A stretch of DNA of 64,000 nt, from assembly GCA_002348265.1 (NCBI GenBank), contig DEAT01000028.1, forward strand, positions 119,983 to 183,982, given 5' to 3'. The DNA is from Gemmatimonadales bacterium UBA2975. GTDB taxonomy: Bacteria; Gemmatimonadota; Gemmatimonadetes; Longimicrobiales; Gaopeijiaceae. Positions 42,899 to 51,391 of the stretch are shown piece after piece (the stretch's first letter is position 1; every line of letters begins with the position of its first letter). The notes below the pieces were generated by a model. It was given only the letters and a program-made list of their open reading frames with translations. It was not told the origin of the DNA and did not search any database. Made by a program: the position numbers and the translations under genes.

Positions 42899-44086
42899 TC
42901 AGTCAATTGGATTCATACCGACGTACTTGAGTCCGCTTCCCGTGTTAAATAGAACTACCTCGTCATCATGAGAGATCAAACCCTGTTCCATGAGAATTGG
43001 CACTGCAGCGGCAGTCGCACCTCCCTCAGGAGCAGCAAAGATCCCGGTATCCGCTCCAAGTATGGCTACCCACTCAGCCATCATATGGTCGGGGACGGCC
43101 GCCGCTCCCCCACCAGACTCACGAAGCGCCTTCAGAATCAGGAAATCTCCTACCGCTCCTGGAACCCGCAACCCGGAGGCATAGGTCTGCGCTCCCTCCC
43201 AGATCTCGGCATGCTCCTCACCCTGCTCCCACGCACGGACCATGGGAGCACAGCCAGACGCCTGCACAGTAAACATCTTGGGACGTTCTGAACCGATCCA
43301 GCCCAATTCCTCCATCTCATCAAAAGCCTTCCACATACCAATAAGACCAGTCCCACCTCCCGTTGGGTAAATAATCGCATCCGGAAGACGGCCGCCTAAC
43401 TGTTCGACGATCTCGTATCCCATCGTCTTTTTTCCTTCTACTCGATAGGGCTCCTTCAGTGTCGAAAGGTCCCACCAACCATGCTCTTCCACCCCCCGCT
43501 TGACCACTTTTCCACAATCACTAATCAAGCCATCCAGAAGCTGGACATTGGCTCCCAAAGCGCTCATCTCCTCCAGAATTGGTGCCGGAGTATCCAAAGG
43601 AACAACCACGTGCACAGGTAACCCCGCAGCAGCGCCATAGGCTGCGGCTGCGCTTCCGGCGTTACCCGCCGATGGTAGCGCTAACGCCTCAGCGCCAAGT
43701 TCTAGCGCGCGTGACACCGCTAGTCCAAGCCCACGAGCCTTGAAACTACCCGTCGGATTCTGTCCCTCGTCCTTCACCCACACACGCCTCACACCGAGGC
43801 GATCTGCTGTACGGGTCGATTCCAGAAGCGGTGTCCACCCCTCTCCGAGTGCAACACGGGCCGCTGGATCACGAACTGGAAGTACTTCGGCATAACGCCA
43901 AAGATCAGCTCGTCGAGAAGCCACGTCGGACATTTGGAAACTGTCTCGGATCACTTGAAGATCATAGCGAGCGAAGAGTGGCTTCCCTGCCTCAGACAGC
44001 CCTATGAGTTGTTCGCTCTCGACCTTCGTTCCTGTCGCCGTGCATTCAAGGTGGGTTGCACCTCTCTTGTGATTCTGATCGGTCAT
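42899..44086 (-). CDS. thrC: Threonine synthase
   Basis: This 395-residue fold-type II PLP enzyme converts O-phosphohomoserine to threonine. The PLP Lys is Lys116 in NPTGSFKARGLGLAV, the phosphate loop is PSAGNAGSAAAAYG, the substrate side has YPTGGGTGLIGMWKAF, and the C-terminal VLFNTGSGLKYVG is the usual PLP ring contact. The N-terminus (HLECTATGTKVESEQLIGL) resembles the Cys-rich ribbon of plant-type ThrC but keeps only one Cys. It is coupled to the CPBP gene by ATGA, with AGAGG ahead of its own start. Confusion with threonine/serine dehydratases is unlikely given the N-terminal extension. Confidence 0.9.
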   Translation of the reverse strand: MTDQNHKRGATHLECTATGTKVESEQLIGLSEAGKPLFARYDLQVIRDSFQMSDVASRRADLWRYAEVLPVRDPAARVALGEGWTPLLESTRTADRLGVRRVWVKDEGQNPTGSFKARGLGLAVSRALELGAEALALPSAGNAGSAAAAYGAAAGLPVHVVVPLDTPAPILEEMSALGANVQLLDGLISDCGKVVKRGVEEHGWWDLSTLKEPYRVEGKKTMGYEIVEQLGGRLPDAIIYPTGGGTGLIGMWKAFDEMEELGWIGSERPKMFTVQASGCAPMVRAWEQGEEHAEIWEGAQTYASGLRVPGAVGDFLILKALRESGGGAAAVPDHMMAEWVAILGADTGIFAAPEGGATAAAVPILMEQGLISHDDEVVLFNTGSGLKYVGMNPID

Positions 44087-44982
44087 TTTTCCTCTGAAGA
44101 GAATGATTCCGGCCCTGACGCCTCTATGTCGAGGACCGATTGAGCAGTGATGTTCTTTAGCATTATCAATCCGGCCGCGAAAATCATCACACTGATGAAA
44201 ACAAGCCAGAGGGGCGGCGGCGCCTTAGGATCGAGAACAATCTCTCGAAAAGATGGCGTCGAGGCGAGTAAGACGATTGAGCCATTGTGTACAAAGTGCA
44301 TCAGCACACCTATCCAGATCGATCCGGTACGCCAAACACTCCAAGCGATCAACATCCCCAGAACCGTTGTTGGAAGAAATCTTATGACAGTATCGACGGA
44401 GAGATGGAACGCTCCGAACACGAATCCGTTGAGTAATATGATCCGCCATGGATCTAGGTTGCGGGTTCCACTCAGCAAGACTCCCCGGAATAAGATTTCT
44501 TCACAGATAGCAGGAGTAAACGCCAGTAGGATCAAGAGCCATAATAGACGTAACCAGGTATCCGCGCTGACGAGATCCTCCAGACTCTCCAGAAGTTCCC
44601 AAGGAACGGGTAGTATGAAAGTCTGGAGCCATCCGATCCCCCACACGAGAGGTAAGGCTCCGGAGATCACCACCACCGATGTTCCCGCCTGTCGCAACGT
44701 GGGGCGACGCAGTGATAGAGTCTGCACGGGGTCGAACCTACCTACAACAATGAAAGCAACCGTGGGTACGAAGAGAAGCAACCACTCAGCAGCTAGAAGA
44801 CCGGGCTCGCGGAACAAACCCTGGAGTGCCGCTCCTCCCCAGAAGAAGGTCACAGCGACAAGTGCTATGAACCAAGCTGAGACGCCCGGCGTTGGAACCC
44901 GTCCGCCTCCCGACGTCGCTGAAACATGCTTCTCAGTCGAGCGATCAAAACAAATCATCGGAAGATTTAAGAGAGAGAACAT
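44083..44982 (-). CDS. CPBP-family intramembrane metalloprotease/immunity-type membrane protein
   Basis: A CAAX protease/bacteriocin-processing (ABI) domain is evident: the tandem Glu motif EEILFRGVLL, then NGFVFGAFHLSVDTVIRF and GVLMHFVHNGSIVLL supply the Glu-Glu, His and His/Asn residues of the family active site. About eight membrane segments are predictable over ~300 residues. Substrates of most bacterial members are unknown. ATG 44982 is used; a TTG two codons earlier and an ATG at 44958 are alternatives, none with a good Shine-Dalgarno. It is 63 bases downstream of the MacB-type permease and coupled to thrC. Confidence 0.85.
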   Translation of the reverse strand: MFSLLNLPMICFDRSTEKHVSATSGGGRVPTPGVSAWFIALVAVTFFWGGAALQGLFREPGLLAAEWLLLFVPTVAFIVVGRFDPVQTLSLRRPTLRQAGTSVVVISGALPLVWGIGWLQTFILPVPWELLESLEDLVSADTWLRLLWLLILLAFTPAICEEILFRGVLLSGTRNLDPWRIILLNGFVFGAFHLSVDTVIRFLPTTVLGMLIAWSVWRTGSIWIGVLMHFVHNGSIVLLASTPSFREIVLDPKAPPPLWLVFISVMIFAAGLIMLKNITAQSVLDIEASGPESFSSEEK

Positions 44983-45051
44983 GGGCAATACATCTGGTCC
45001 GCATGGAGTGACCTTCCCTCACCGGAACAATTAGGATCCCCTTCTTAGATC

Positions 45052-46266
45052 TTACTCGTAACGGAGAGCATCTATGGGGTCTAGAAGGGCAGCCCGCCTA
45101 GCGGGCCACAGACCAAAGAAGAGCCCTACCGCTGCTGAAAAGCCGATGGCAGCAACCACAGCTTCAGGAGCAACCCGTGTCTCCCAAGCAGCCACCCGAG
45201 TCATCATCTCAGAAGCCCCATAACCAGCCGCTACCCCAATCATACCACCCAACAAACATAAGAAGAGAGCCTCTACTAGAAACTGCGTCATAATCGCCTT
45301 CCTAGTTGCACCTAGCGCTTTCCGCACTCCAATCTCACGAGTCCGCTCGGTGACTGAGACGAGCATTATGTTCATAATCCCGATACCTCCAACGAGTAGC
45401 GAGATTGCAGCAATTCCAGCTAATAGAAAGGCAAAAGTCTGAGTCGTTTCGTTAAAAGTTTCCAGAAGATCCGCTGAGTTTCGGATGTTAAAATCGACTT
45501 CCTCTCCTACCTTAATTCGGTGCTCACGACGCATTATCCGGTCGATCTCTGCGAACGCAACGTCAAGCTGATCAGGCGTATCTGTAGCCGCATAAATCGA
45601 ATTGAGACGATCGCGACCTCCCATGACACGATACTGTGCAGTCGATTGTGGTATAAATACCTGGTCATCGGGACGCACCCACGCTGCATCTCCTTTCTCT
45701 TCCATGATACCGATGACTTCGAACATGATCCCGCGGATTTGGATCGTTTCCCCGACGAGAAGTTCCGGCGGAGTTTCTCCCAGTGTTTCAGCCATATTGA
45801 AGCCCAGAACTGCTACCCTGCGTCTCCCTTGGACCTCACCTTGGTTGAAAAAACGTCCGTACTGTAAACCGTGGTCGTAAATCTCGAAGTACTCCGGCCA
45901 CACCCCCATAATTTGCGTGTTCGAGTTCCAACGCTTGTACGCGACTTGCAGTCTCGACTGCTGCTCAGGTGAGACCTGAAGCAATCCGTCGGACTCATCT
46001 CTCAGAGCGATAGCGTCGTCAACAGAAAGCTCCGCGTCGCCCCGAGAAACTCCACCCCACATCTGCTGTCCTGGCCTGACCGTCAGCACTGAAGTACCCA
46101 TCCGGTTGATCTGTTCTTCAACCCTTTGTTGAGCGCCTTCACCCAATGCGACCATCGTTATCACAGCCGCTATACCAATTACGATGCCGAGGGTGGTCAG
46201 AACCGACCTAAGCATGTTCGCTCTTACGGCCGCCATTGCGACCATAACGATCTCGAAAAACAACAT
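45052..46266 (-). CDS. MacB-type ABC transporter permease
   Basis: This 404-residue permease has the MacB architecture without a fused ATPase. A first helix region (RANMLRSVLTTLGIVIGIAA) is followed by the periplasmic MacB_PCD domain (about 45-265, VRPGQQMWGGVSR, VFIPQSTAQYRVMGG) and the C-terminal FtsX-like three-helix unit (LLAGIAAISLLVGGIGIMNI, MLVSVTERTREIGVRKALGA, VVAAIGFSAAVGLFFGLWPA). MacB-type pumps are mechanotransmitters that couple ATP use in the cytoplasm to periplasmic work, exporting macrolides, peptides or lipoproteins through TolC. It is last in the ECF-sigma-headed operon, 9 bases after the MacA-like gene. Confidence 0.93.
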   Translation of the reverse strand: MLFFEIVMVAMAAVRANMLRSVLTTLGIVIGIAAVITMVALGEGAQQRVEEQINRMGTSVLTVRPGQQMWGGVSRGDAELSVDDAIALRDESDGLLQVSPEQQSRLQVAYKRWNSNTQIMGVWPEYFEIYDHGLQYGRFFNQGEVQGRRRVAVLGFNMAETLGETPPELLVGETIQIRGIMFEVIGIMEEKGDAAWVRPDDQVFIPQSTAQYRVMGGRDRLNSIYAATDTPDQLDVAFAEIDRIMRREHRIKVGEEVDFNIRNSADLLETFNETTQTFAFLLAGIAAISLLVGGIGIMNIMLVSVTERTREIGVRKALGATRKAIMTQFLVEALFLCLLGGMIGVAAGYGASEMMTRVAAWETRVAPEAVVAAIGFSAAVGLFFGLWPARRAALLDPIDALRYE

Positions 46267-46275
46267 AGACTATTC

Positions 46276-47754
46276 CTACCTGAAACTGCTAAGTGGCCGA
46301 CCACTACCGAACGGTGACCGCCCTCTCATCTGCTGCCTGAAAGCATCTCGCTGGGCCTGAAGCTGCGCCGCCCCAACAATTACAAGTGTTTCTCCTTCTT
46401 CCAGACCACCCACAATCTCTGTGTTATCCCAGTCACCCAATCCCATCTGTACAAGCCTAGGCTCCGGAATACTGTCGGCAGAAAGCACGAATACAACAGC
46501 TGGACGCGCCTCACGTGGGGGGGCACCGTCATCAGCCAATTCCCCTGATCGGCCGAAGTTTCCCCGGTCCCTTTCCGACTGAGCTCGCATAGATTGAATC
46601 ACCTTACGCAAAGAATCCTGTGTGATCTCCCCGGATTCTACCTGGGCACGCATCTGGTCAAATTGCGCACGAGGATTACCGCTACGGCCATTCTCTCTTT
46701 CGGAAGTCTCATTATTCGAAGGTTCTACAGAGCCACCGGTCGCTCTTCCACCTGCAAAGCTACCTCTCCCTCGGGCCATAAATTGAGACAGATCAATCTC
46801 TTCAATATCTAGTCCCAAAGCCATCGAAGCTGGTCCAATATCCGAGGGCTGCACGATCGCATTGTTCGGTACCACAATCACGCTTCTAGCCTCGTCTATT
46901 TGGACTTCCACTTCCGCATTCATCCCCGGCTTGAGCAGGCCGGCACGGTTGTCAATCGAAACTATAACCGGAAACATCGTCACATTTTGTTCGACGACCG
47001 CTTGCGGTTCAATCTTATCAACAACGCCCCTAAAAGTCCTATCTGGATACGCCTCTACTCTAACGGTCGCGATTAATCCTGGTTCTAGATCTCCCATATC
47101 CGTCTCATCAACCAGTGTCCGAACCTGCATATCGTCTAGGTTGGCCATGACGAATAGAGCCGTTCCCCCAGATACATTTGAGGCCGCCGACTGAATCACT
47201 GTTCCCTCTTCGACATTCTTCTGGATAATCGTCCCATCGAGAGGCGCGCGGATGCTGACGTCAGCTAACTGTAACTCAGCGAGTTCAAAATTCGTCTGAG
47301 CCCTCACCAGGGCTGCCTCAGCGTTAGCGTGCGAGAGCGTAGCCGATTCGAACTCCGATTGCGTAATAACGTCGGCTTCCAACAGGGCCTGCTGACGGTC
47401 CAATTGAGCTTGGGCTATGTCCAGTTGTGCTTGAGCTACTGCGAGATCAGCCTGCGTCTGGTTATATCTGTTTCTGACATCGCGCGGGTCGATCTCGGCC
47501 AGAAGTGTTCCACGCCTAACGATCTCACCGATATCGGTTAGTAGCTGAAGAATCTCACCGGAAGCCTTTGATTTGACTTCGACCTCACGGACTGGCTCTA
47601 CCGTTCCGGTCGCCTCGGCTCGGATAAGCAAATCACCGATTGTTGCTTCGGCAGTGAGCAACTCTGGTGCTAATTCTTCTGCTACCTGATCGGTACCACA
47701 TGCAACTCCCACAAACAACGTTAGAAGCGCAACGAAGTTAAGATATTTCTTCAT
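46276..47754 (-). CDS. MacA-like periplasmic adaptor (membrane fusion) protein
   Basis: The adaptor has an N-terminal lipoprotein-like signal (KYLNFVALLTLFVGVACGTD, Cys at a lipobox). A barrel-sandwich hybrid (EVEVKSKASGEILQLLTDIG), an alpha-helical hairpin (QTQADLAVAQAQLDIAQAQL), the second hybrid half (SIRAPLDGTIIQKNVEEGTV), and beta-barrel and membrane-proximal domains (VDKIEPQAVVEQNVTMFPVI) follow. Length is 492. A low-complexity insert of ~100 residues rich in Arg, Gly, Ser, Asn and Glu (from about MARGRGSFAGG) sits just before the C-terminal strand VVFVLSADSIPEPR. It bridges the MacB-type permease and TolC. It overlaps the ATPase gene by 4 bases. Confidence 0.92.
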   Translation of the reverse strand: MKKYLNFVALLTLFVGVACGTDQVAEELAPELLTAEATIGDLLIRAEATGTVEPVREVEVKSKASGEILQLLTDIGEIVRRGTLLAEIDPRDVRNRYNQTQADLAVAQAQLDIAQAQLDRQQALLEADVITQSEFESATLSHANAEAALVRAQTNFELAELQLADVSIRAPLDGTIIQKNVEEGTVIQSAASNVSGGTALFVMANLDDMQVRTLVDETDMGDLEPGLIATVRVEAYPDRTFRGVVDKIEPQAVVEQNVTMFPVIVSIDNRAGLLKPGMNAEVEVQIDEARSVIVVPNNAIVQPSDIGPASMALGLDIEEIDLSQFMARGRGSFAGGRATGGSVEPSNNETSERENGRSGNPRAQFDQMRAQVESGEITQDSLRKVIQSMRAQSERDRGNFGRSGELADDGAPPREARPAVVFVLSADSIPEPRLVQMGLGDWDNTEIVGGLEEGETLVIVGAAQLQAQRDAFRQQMRGRSPFGSGRPLSSFR

Positions 47755-48452
47755 CCTGTGGGTTCCACCGGGTTCAAGAAGTCTTTTTCCAGCAATCCGT
47801 CCTTGAGGTGCACCTGTCGTTGGGCATGACCGGCAATGTCGTGTTCGTGAGTTACCAAAACTATCGTCTGGCCTTGTTCGTTAAGCTCTTCAAACTGACG
47901 CATAACATCCTCGCTTGTAACTGAATCCAAGTTTCCGGTAGGTTCGTCAGCAAGAAGCAATGCGGGTTCGTTGACCAGCGCACGAGCGATAGCGACTCGC
48001 TGACGCTGCCCGCCCGACATCTCAGGAGGCTTGTGACCCATTCGATCACCAAGCCCAACCAGTTCCAGCTTCTCGGATGCCCTGCGTCGCCTCTCTTTAC
48101 TAGATATACCAGCGTATATCAGTGGGAGTTCAACGTTGTGCAGTGCGGTAGCTCTCGGGAGCAAATTGAAAGTCTGAAAGACGAAACCGATCTCTCGATT
48201 GCGGACCCGTGCGAGTTCATCTTCGGAAAACTCGCTCACCAGGGTACCATTTAGCCAATACTGACCCCCAGTGGGTGTGTCGAGGCATCCAATCATGTTC
48301 ATCAAAGTCGACTTTCCCGACCCCGACGGACCCATGATTGCAACGAACTCACCCTGTGAAATCAGCAAATCGACGCCATCACATGCTCGTACGGTCTCAG
48401 CACCTAAGTGGTAATGCTTCTCTAGACCTTCCGTCCGGATGATATCGCTCAC
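47751..48452 (-). CDS. MacB/LolD-type ABC transporter ATP-binding protein
   Basis: This 233-residue ATPase has Walker A GPSGSGKST (residues 41-49), the Q-loop IGFVFQTFNLLPRATALHNV, signature SGGQRQRVAIARAL, Walker B LLLADEPTGNLDS and the H-loop VLVTHEHDI. The sequence belongs to the MacB/LolD/FtsE group that pairs with FtsX-like permeases. It would drive the permease encoded two genes downstream. 4-base overlaps join it to the TolC-like gene upstream and the MacA-like gene downstream, so the three export parts and their order (TolC-ATPase-MacA-permease) are fixed in one message. Confidence 0.95.
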   Translation of the reverse strand: MSDIIRTEGLEKHYHLGAETVRACDGVDLLISQGEFVAIMGPSGSGKSTLMNMIGCLDTPTGGQYWLNGTLVSEFSEDELARVRNREIGFVFQTFNLLPRATALHNVELPLIYAGISSKERRRRASEKLELVGLGDRMGHKPPEMSGGQRQRVAIARALVNEPALLLADEPTGNLDSVTSEDVMRQFEELNEQGQTIVLVTHEHDIAGHAQRQVHLKDGLLEKDFLNPVEPTG

Positions 48453-49756
48453 ATCTCTCTCCCCAGAATCGCCTCGAGTCCAGCCCGAGCGAGAATGTAG
48501 TCATATCGTGTGGTCACCACGTCTGCATCTGCCTGCGTAACAGCATTCTGACTGACGAGGATGTCTAAAATGGTCGCGGCTCCTACCTCGTACCTCGCTC
48601 GCACGACTCGAAGATCTTCTGCTGCTACGAATGCCGCGTCTTCGGCAATGACGATAGCCTGCTCCGCAGTCAAAAGATTCTGCAGAGCAGCGTCCGCTTC
48701 CTCTCTAGCACCGAGTCTGACATCGTCCTCCTGGAGTTGCGCGACTCTTTGTGCATACTGTGCCCGGTCAATGCTCGCCTCACGCTGAAAGCCATTGAAG
48801 ATCGGGTAACTCATGCTCAGCGACATATTCCAAGACGTACTTCCACCATCGAACGACATCGTCTGGTTCTGCCAGTTGTAGCCGGAGGACAGTCTCATAG
48901 TAGGAATATACTGAGTGCGCGCCGCTGATACGCCGAGGCCCGCCGACAAGGTGCTCTCACTAGCTGCGATCACGGCCGGAGAAACCATCTCCGCAATCTC
49001 CAAGATCTCCGACTCAGTATACGGGAGCATAGTCGGGTCCAGATTGTCCGGTCGAACCGGGGTTACCGGTTGGCCGATCCCTACCTGTCGACCTAGGGCA
49101 AAGCGAGAAGCACGAAGGGCCGTTTCTCCTTGCAACACTGCCTGTTCAGCATTGACCACATCAAGACGAGCCCGCAACGAATCAGACACGGTCGCTTCAC
49201 CGAGCAATGTTCGGCGCCGAACAATCTCCATGTTCTGCTGGGCCTGGATGATACGCTGCCGAGAAACTTCGAGCAGGTCCTGCTGGCGAAGCGCATTGAA
49301 GAAGACCGTCTTCGTCTGCAGGGCTACCTGATACCGAAAGTCCATATACCTCGCTTCCGCGGCACGAACTTCTGCCTTTGCTGCGTCATACTCCTGGAAA
49401 CGCCGTGTCCCCTCCAGTACCGTCCAACTACCACTGAGGCCGGCACCATATGAATCAGAGCTACCTGGCTCAAGTAGGCCAGTCACATCGTTGAATGTTG
49501 ACGAACTGCGCAGAGAACCCGAACCGCTCGCACTTAGCGTCGGTAAGAACCTCCCCCAGCTAGTCTTCTGCGTTAGATAGGCGTTGTCTACTTGCTGCTG
49601 CTGAGATGCCATCTGTGGACTTCGGATGACAGCCCTCTCAATCGCATCGTCCAGCGAGATAGTTTGCTGAGCCCATGCGATAGTCGGAACAGAGAAAGTC
49701 AGAGCTAACACCATACAGGCCATCGACCCCGGGGAGGCCCGTAAGTTATGTGGCAT
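48449..49756 (-). CDS. TolC-family outer-membrane efflux protein
   Basis: Starting at ATG 49756 (GAGGAG 10 bases upstream, inside the end of the previous gene) the protein has 435 residues and a signal peptide (SMACMVLALTFSVPTIAWAQ). Two OEP repeats follow, each with a beta segment and long helical hairpins (TISLDDAIERAVIRSPQMAS, QVALQTKTVFFNALRQQDLL, EADAALQNLLTAEQAIVIAE, VVRARYEVGAATILDILVSQ). It would form the trimeric exit duct for the MacAB-like pump encoded immediately downstream. The frame continues ~42 codons upstream, but that part overlaps the Spy-like gene and lacks any export signal. Confidence 0.93.
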   Translation of the reverse strand: MPHNLRASPGSMACMVLALTFSVPTIAWAQQTISLDDAIERAVIRSPQMASQQQQVDNAYLTQKTSWGRFLPTLSASGSGSLRSSSTFNDVTGLLEPGSSDSYGAGLSGSWTVLEGTRRFQEYDAAKAEVRAAEARYMDFRYQVALQTKTVFFNALRQQDLLEVSRQRIIQAQQNMEIVRRRTLLGEATVSDSLRARLDVVNAEQAVLQGETALRASRFALGRQVGIGQPVTPVRPDNLDPTMLPYTESEILEIAEMVSPAVIAASESTLSAGLGVSAARTQYIPTMRLSSGYNWQNQTMSFDGGSTSWNMSLSMSYPIFNGFQREASIDRAQYAQRVAQLQEDDVRLGAREEADAALQNLLTAEQAIVIAEDAAFVAAEDLRVVRARYEVGAATILDILVSQNAVTQADADVVTTRYDYILARAGLEAILGREM

Positions 49757-49760
49757 TAGT

Positions 49761-50207
49761 TCAGTTCTCCTCGTCCTCATTCTCTCGAGCATCTCGGCGA
49801 GCATCGTTCTCATCCAAAAGCCTCTGATATTCAGCAGCCTGTTCCAATGTGAGGACATCTTTGATCGCCTCTCGGGTCTCAAGAAGAATCAACCTGAAAC
49901 CGCGGTTTAGCTGTGCCCGCATCTCTTCATCGAGCGCGTTCGTCCTTCCGCGATGCACGGTTACGATAGAGTCGATGACACGAAGTTGTTCTTCGTTAGG
50001 TTCGACTTGGTCGTATATGCGACGCCGGCGTGATTCTACTTCGTTCGAGTTGACATCGACTTCGACCTCCGCTGCCACCATGGTCCCATCGTCTTCTAGC
50101 TCTCTCATCCCCTCGTTACCTACTGCAAAACCAATCAACAGCCCAGTGCCGAATACGACTAGAAGAAGCACCACCGTCGTGAGCTTAGTACGAGATTCCT
50201 GAACCAC
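49761..50207 (-). CDS. Spy/CpxP-like (heavy-metal-sensor-like) membrane-anchored periplasmic protein
   Basis: This 148-residue protein has an N-terminal membrane anchor (TVVLLLVVFGTGLLIGFAVG) and a charged helical periplasmic part. The segments VEPNEEQLRVIDSIVTVHRG and IKDVLTLEQAAEYQRLLDEN are like the LTxxQ-type repeats of Spy, CpxP and ZraP, which act as periplasmic chaperones or stress sensors. Identification is by pattern only. It starts at GTG 50207, sharing TAGTG with the preceding gene. Position between an ECF sigma/anti-sigma pair and an efflux system suggests a sensory or chaperone role in that circuit. Confidence 0.65.
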   Translation of the reverse strand: MVQESRTKLTTVVLLLVVFGTGLLIGFAVGNEGMRELEDDGTMVAAEVEVDVNSNEVESRRRRIYDQVEPNEEQLRVIDSIVTVHRGRTNALDEEMRAQLNRGFRLILLETREAIKDVLTLEQAAEYQRLLDENDARRDARENEDEEN

Positions 50208-50623
50208 TAGTACGTATCCAAAGCGAAGGCGACGATCCCCTCCGCCGCATTGGGTGACAATAGCACTGGCTGAGTTTGGGCTGGAATCTCCCTGACAAGA
50301 AGCTCTTCTACGCCAATCCCCACAAACACCTTAGGATCGTTATCGGGTGAGCTTCGCATGAGTACGATTGCTGCTATCGCAGCTACCATGGCAACTGGGA
50401 TGACAGTACGAGACCAAGACTCCAATAAATCTGCTACCGTCAAGTCCACCGACAGGCGGCGGCGCGCAAGCTCATCTGCAGCCTCTTTCATGATCCAACC
50501 GCGAAAACGAAACCAGTAGCCCGGATCATCCTGCGACGGGTCGAGCACTCGTAGCTGTCGCGCTAATTCTATATCACGACCGAGGTCACCTTCTCGACCC
50601 GCGCCGCCCTTGGTCCAATCCAT
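50207..50623 (-). CDS. Membrane protein, probable anti-sigma factor
   Basis: From ATG 50623 (overlapping the sigma-factor stop as TAATG) this is a 138-residue protein. A cytoplasmic N-terminal half of ~70 charged residues (DPGYWFRFRGWIMKEAADEL) is followed by one membrane segment (TVIPVAMVAAIAAIVLM) and a ~45-residue periplasmic tail. No His-x3-Cys-x2-Cys zinc motif is present, so it is not a ZAS-type anti-sigma factor. The call rests on position directly after an ECF sigma gene, coupling, size and topology. Function is an inference. Confidence 0.6.
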   Translation of the reverse strand: MDWTKGGAGREGDLGRDIELARQLRVLDPSQDDPGYWFRFRGWIMKEAADELARRRLSVDLTVADLLESWSRTVIPVAMVAAIAAIVLMRSSPDNDPKVFVGIGVEELLVREIPAQTQPVLLSPNAAEGIVAFALDTY

Positions 50624-51195
50624 TACTGCACCTTCCTTTGTATCTCGGCCCCTAAAGGGGATGATCCCAACTCCACACGCAGGGCTTTTCTTGCAAAGTG
50701 TAGGTGCGACCTCACAGTGCCCGACGGAAGTCCCAGTCTGTCCGCAATTTCTCTGTGTTTCCAACCCTCGAGATCATGCAGCAATACAATCTGCCTTTGT
50801 ACTTCAGGAAGCTTACGCAAGGCTCCTTGGAGTGTCTCCCTGATTTGTTTGTTTTCCGCCACCCTATCAGGCGTAGGAATCCTCGAAGTCGCCCCCAGAG
50901 GAATTTCATCTGTCTCCCGAAGCGACTCTCGTCGAATCAGGTTTTTGGATCGATTTCGAACAATGGTCATTAACCACCCCCCAAAGCGGTCCGGGTTTCT
51001 GCACTCCTCTAGTCGCTCTAGTGCAACCAGAAACGACTCCTGCGCTGCATCTTCAGCGTCCTCATGCCGTCCGGTAACGGAGTACGCGACCGCGTATGCC
51101 GCTCGCTGGTATAGCTCGACGAGATTTCCAAAGGCATGTTCGTCGCCTTTTAACGCCAGCCGAACCAGCTCACCTTCTGATGAAGCTTCTCTCAT
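50623..51195 (-). CDS. ECF-subfamily RNA polymerase sigma factor
   Basis: This 190-residue RpoE-type sigma factor has region 2 (LVRLALKGDEHAFGNLVELY, HEDAEDAAQESFLVALERLE, FGGWLMTIVRNRSKNLIRRE) and region 4 (LRKLPEVQRQIVLLHDLEGW, KHREIADRLGLPSGTVRSHL). The linker is short, as in all ECF factors. It heads a seven-gene minus-strand operon with the anti-sigma candidate, a Spy-like protein and a MacAB-TolC-like pump, so it probably controls that operon and perhaps itself. The start is ATG 51195. The ~195-base gap upstream must hold its promoter. On the minus strand a GGAAC, as in ECF -35 elements, is visible there, but I saw no convincing -10. Confidence 0.95.
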   Translation of the reverse strand: MREASSEGELVRLALKGDEHAFGNLVELYQRAAYAVAYSVTGRHEDAEDAAQESFLVALERLEECRNPDRFGGWLMTIVRNRSKNLIRRESLRETDEIPLGATSRIPTPDRVAENKQIRETLQGALRKLPEVQRQIVLLHDLEGWKHREIADRLGLPSGTVRSHLHFARKALRVELGSSPLGAEIQRKVQ

Positions 51196-51267
51196 TACAA
51201 GGACACTGAACCCTTCGGGCGTGTTGAGGTTGTAGTCCGAGTCAATCTAAACGAAGGCTCCTCTAGC

Positions 51268-51294
51268 AAAAAAGCTCAACGCGCAGTTCCAAGC
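51268..51294 (-). terminator. Possible terminator after priA
   Basis: On the minus strand an imperfect stem (GCTT...GAGC with AAC/GTT inside, 51274-51294) is followed by six T (51268-51273). It lies ~100 bases beyond the priA stop and upstream of the sigma-factor gene. The stem is weak. Confidence 0.33.
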
Positions 51295-51391
51295 CCTGTA
51301 AGCACGACTGGGACATGCCGATTGCTCGTTTTAGAGCCTAAGCCACTAAAGTCAATCAAATCGGTCGCTGCTCTGAAACTGTGCATCAGAG

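Noticed and set aside
44147..45034. Long plus-strand frame (295 codons) opposite the CPBP protease gene
   Set aside because: It lies antisense to a clear membrane protease with intact EEILFRG motif; its product is a Thr/Ser/Arg-rich string without domain features.
49757..49882. 42-codon N-terminal extension of the TolC-like protein
   Set aside because: It overlaps the Spy-like gene, delays the signal peptide, and a GAGGAG precedes ATG 49756.
50717..51235. 172-codon plus-strand frame opposite the ECF sigma factor gene
   Set aside because: Ser/Arg-rich shadow of a well-supported sigma factor; no ribosome site or family match.
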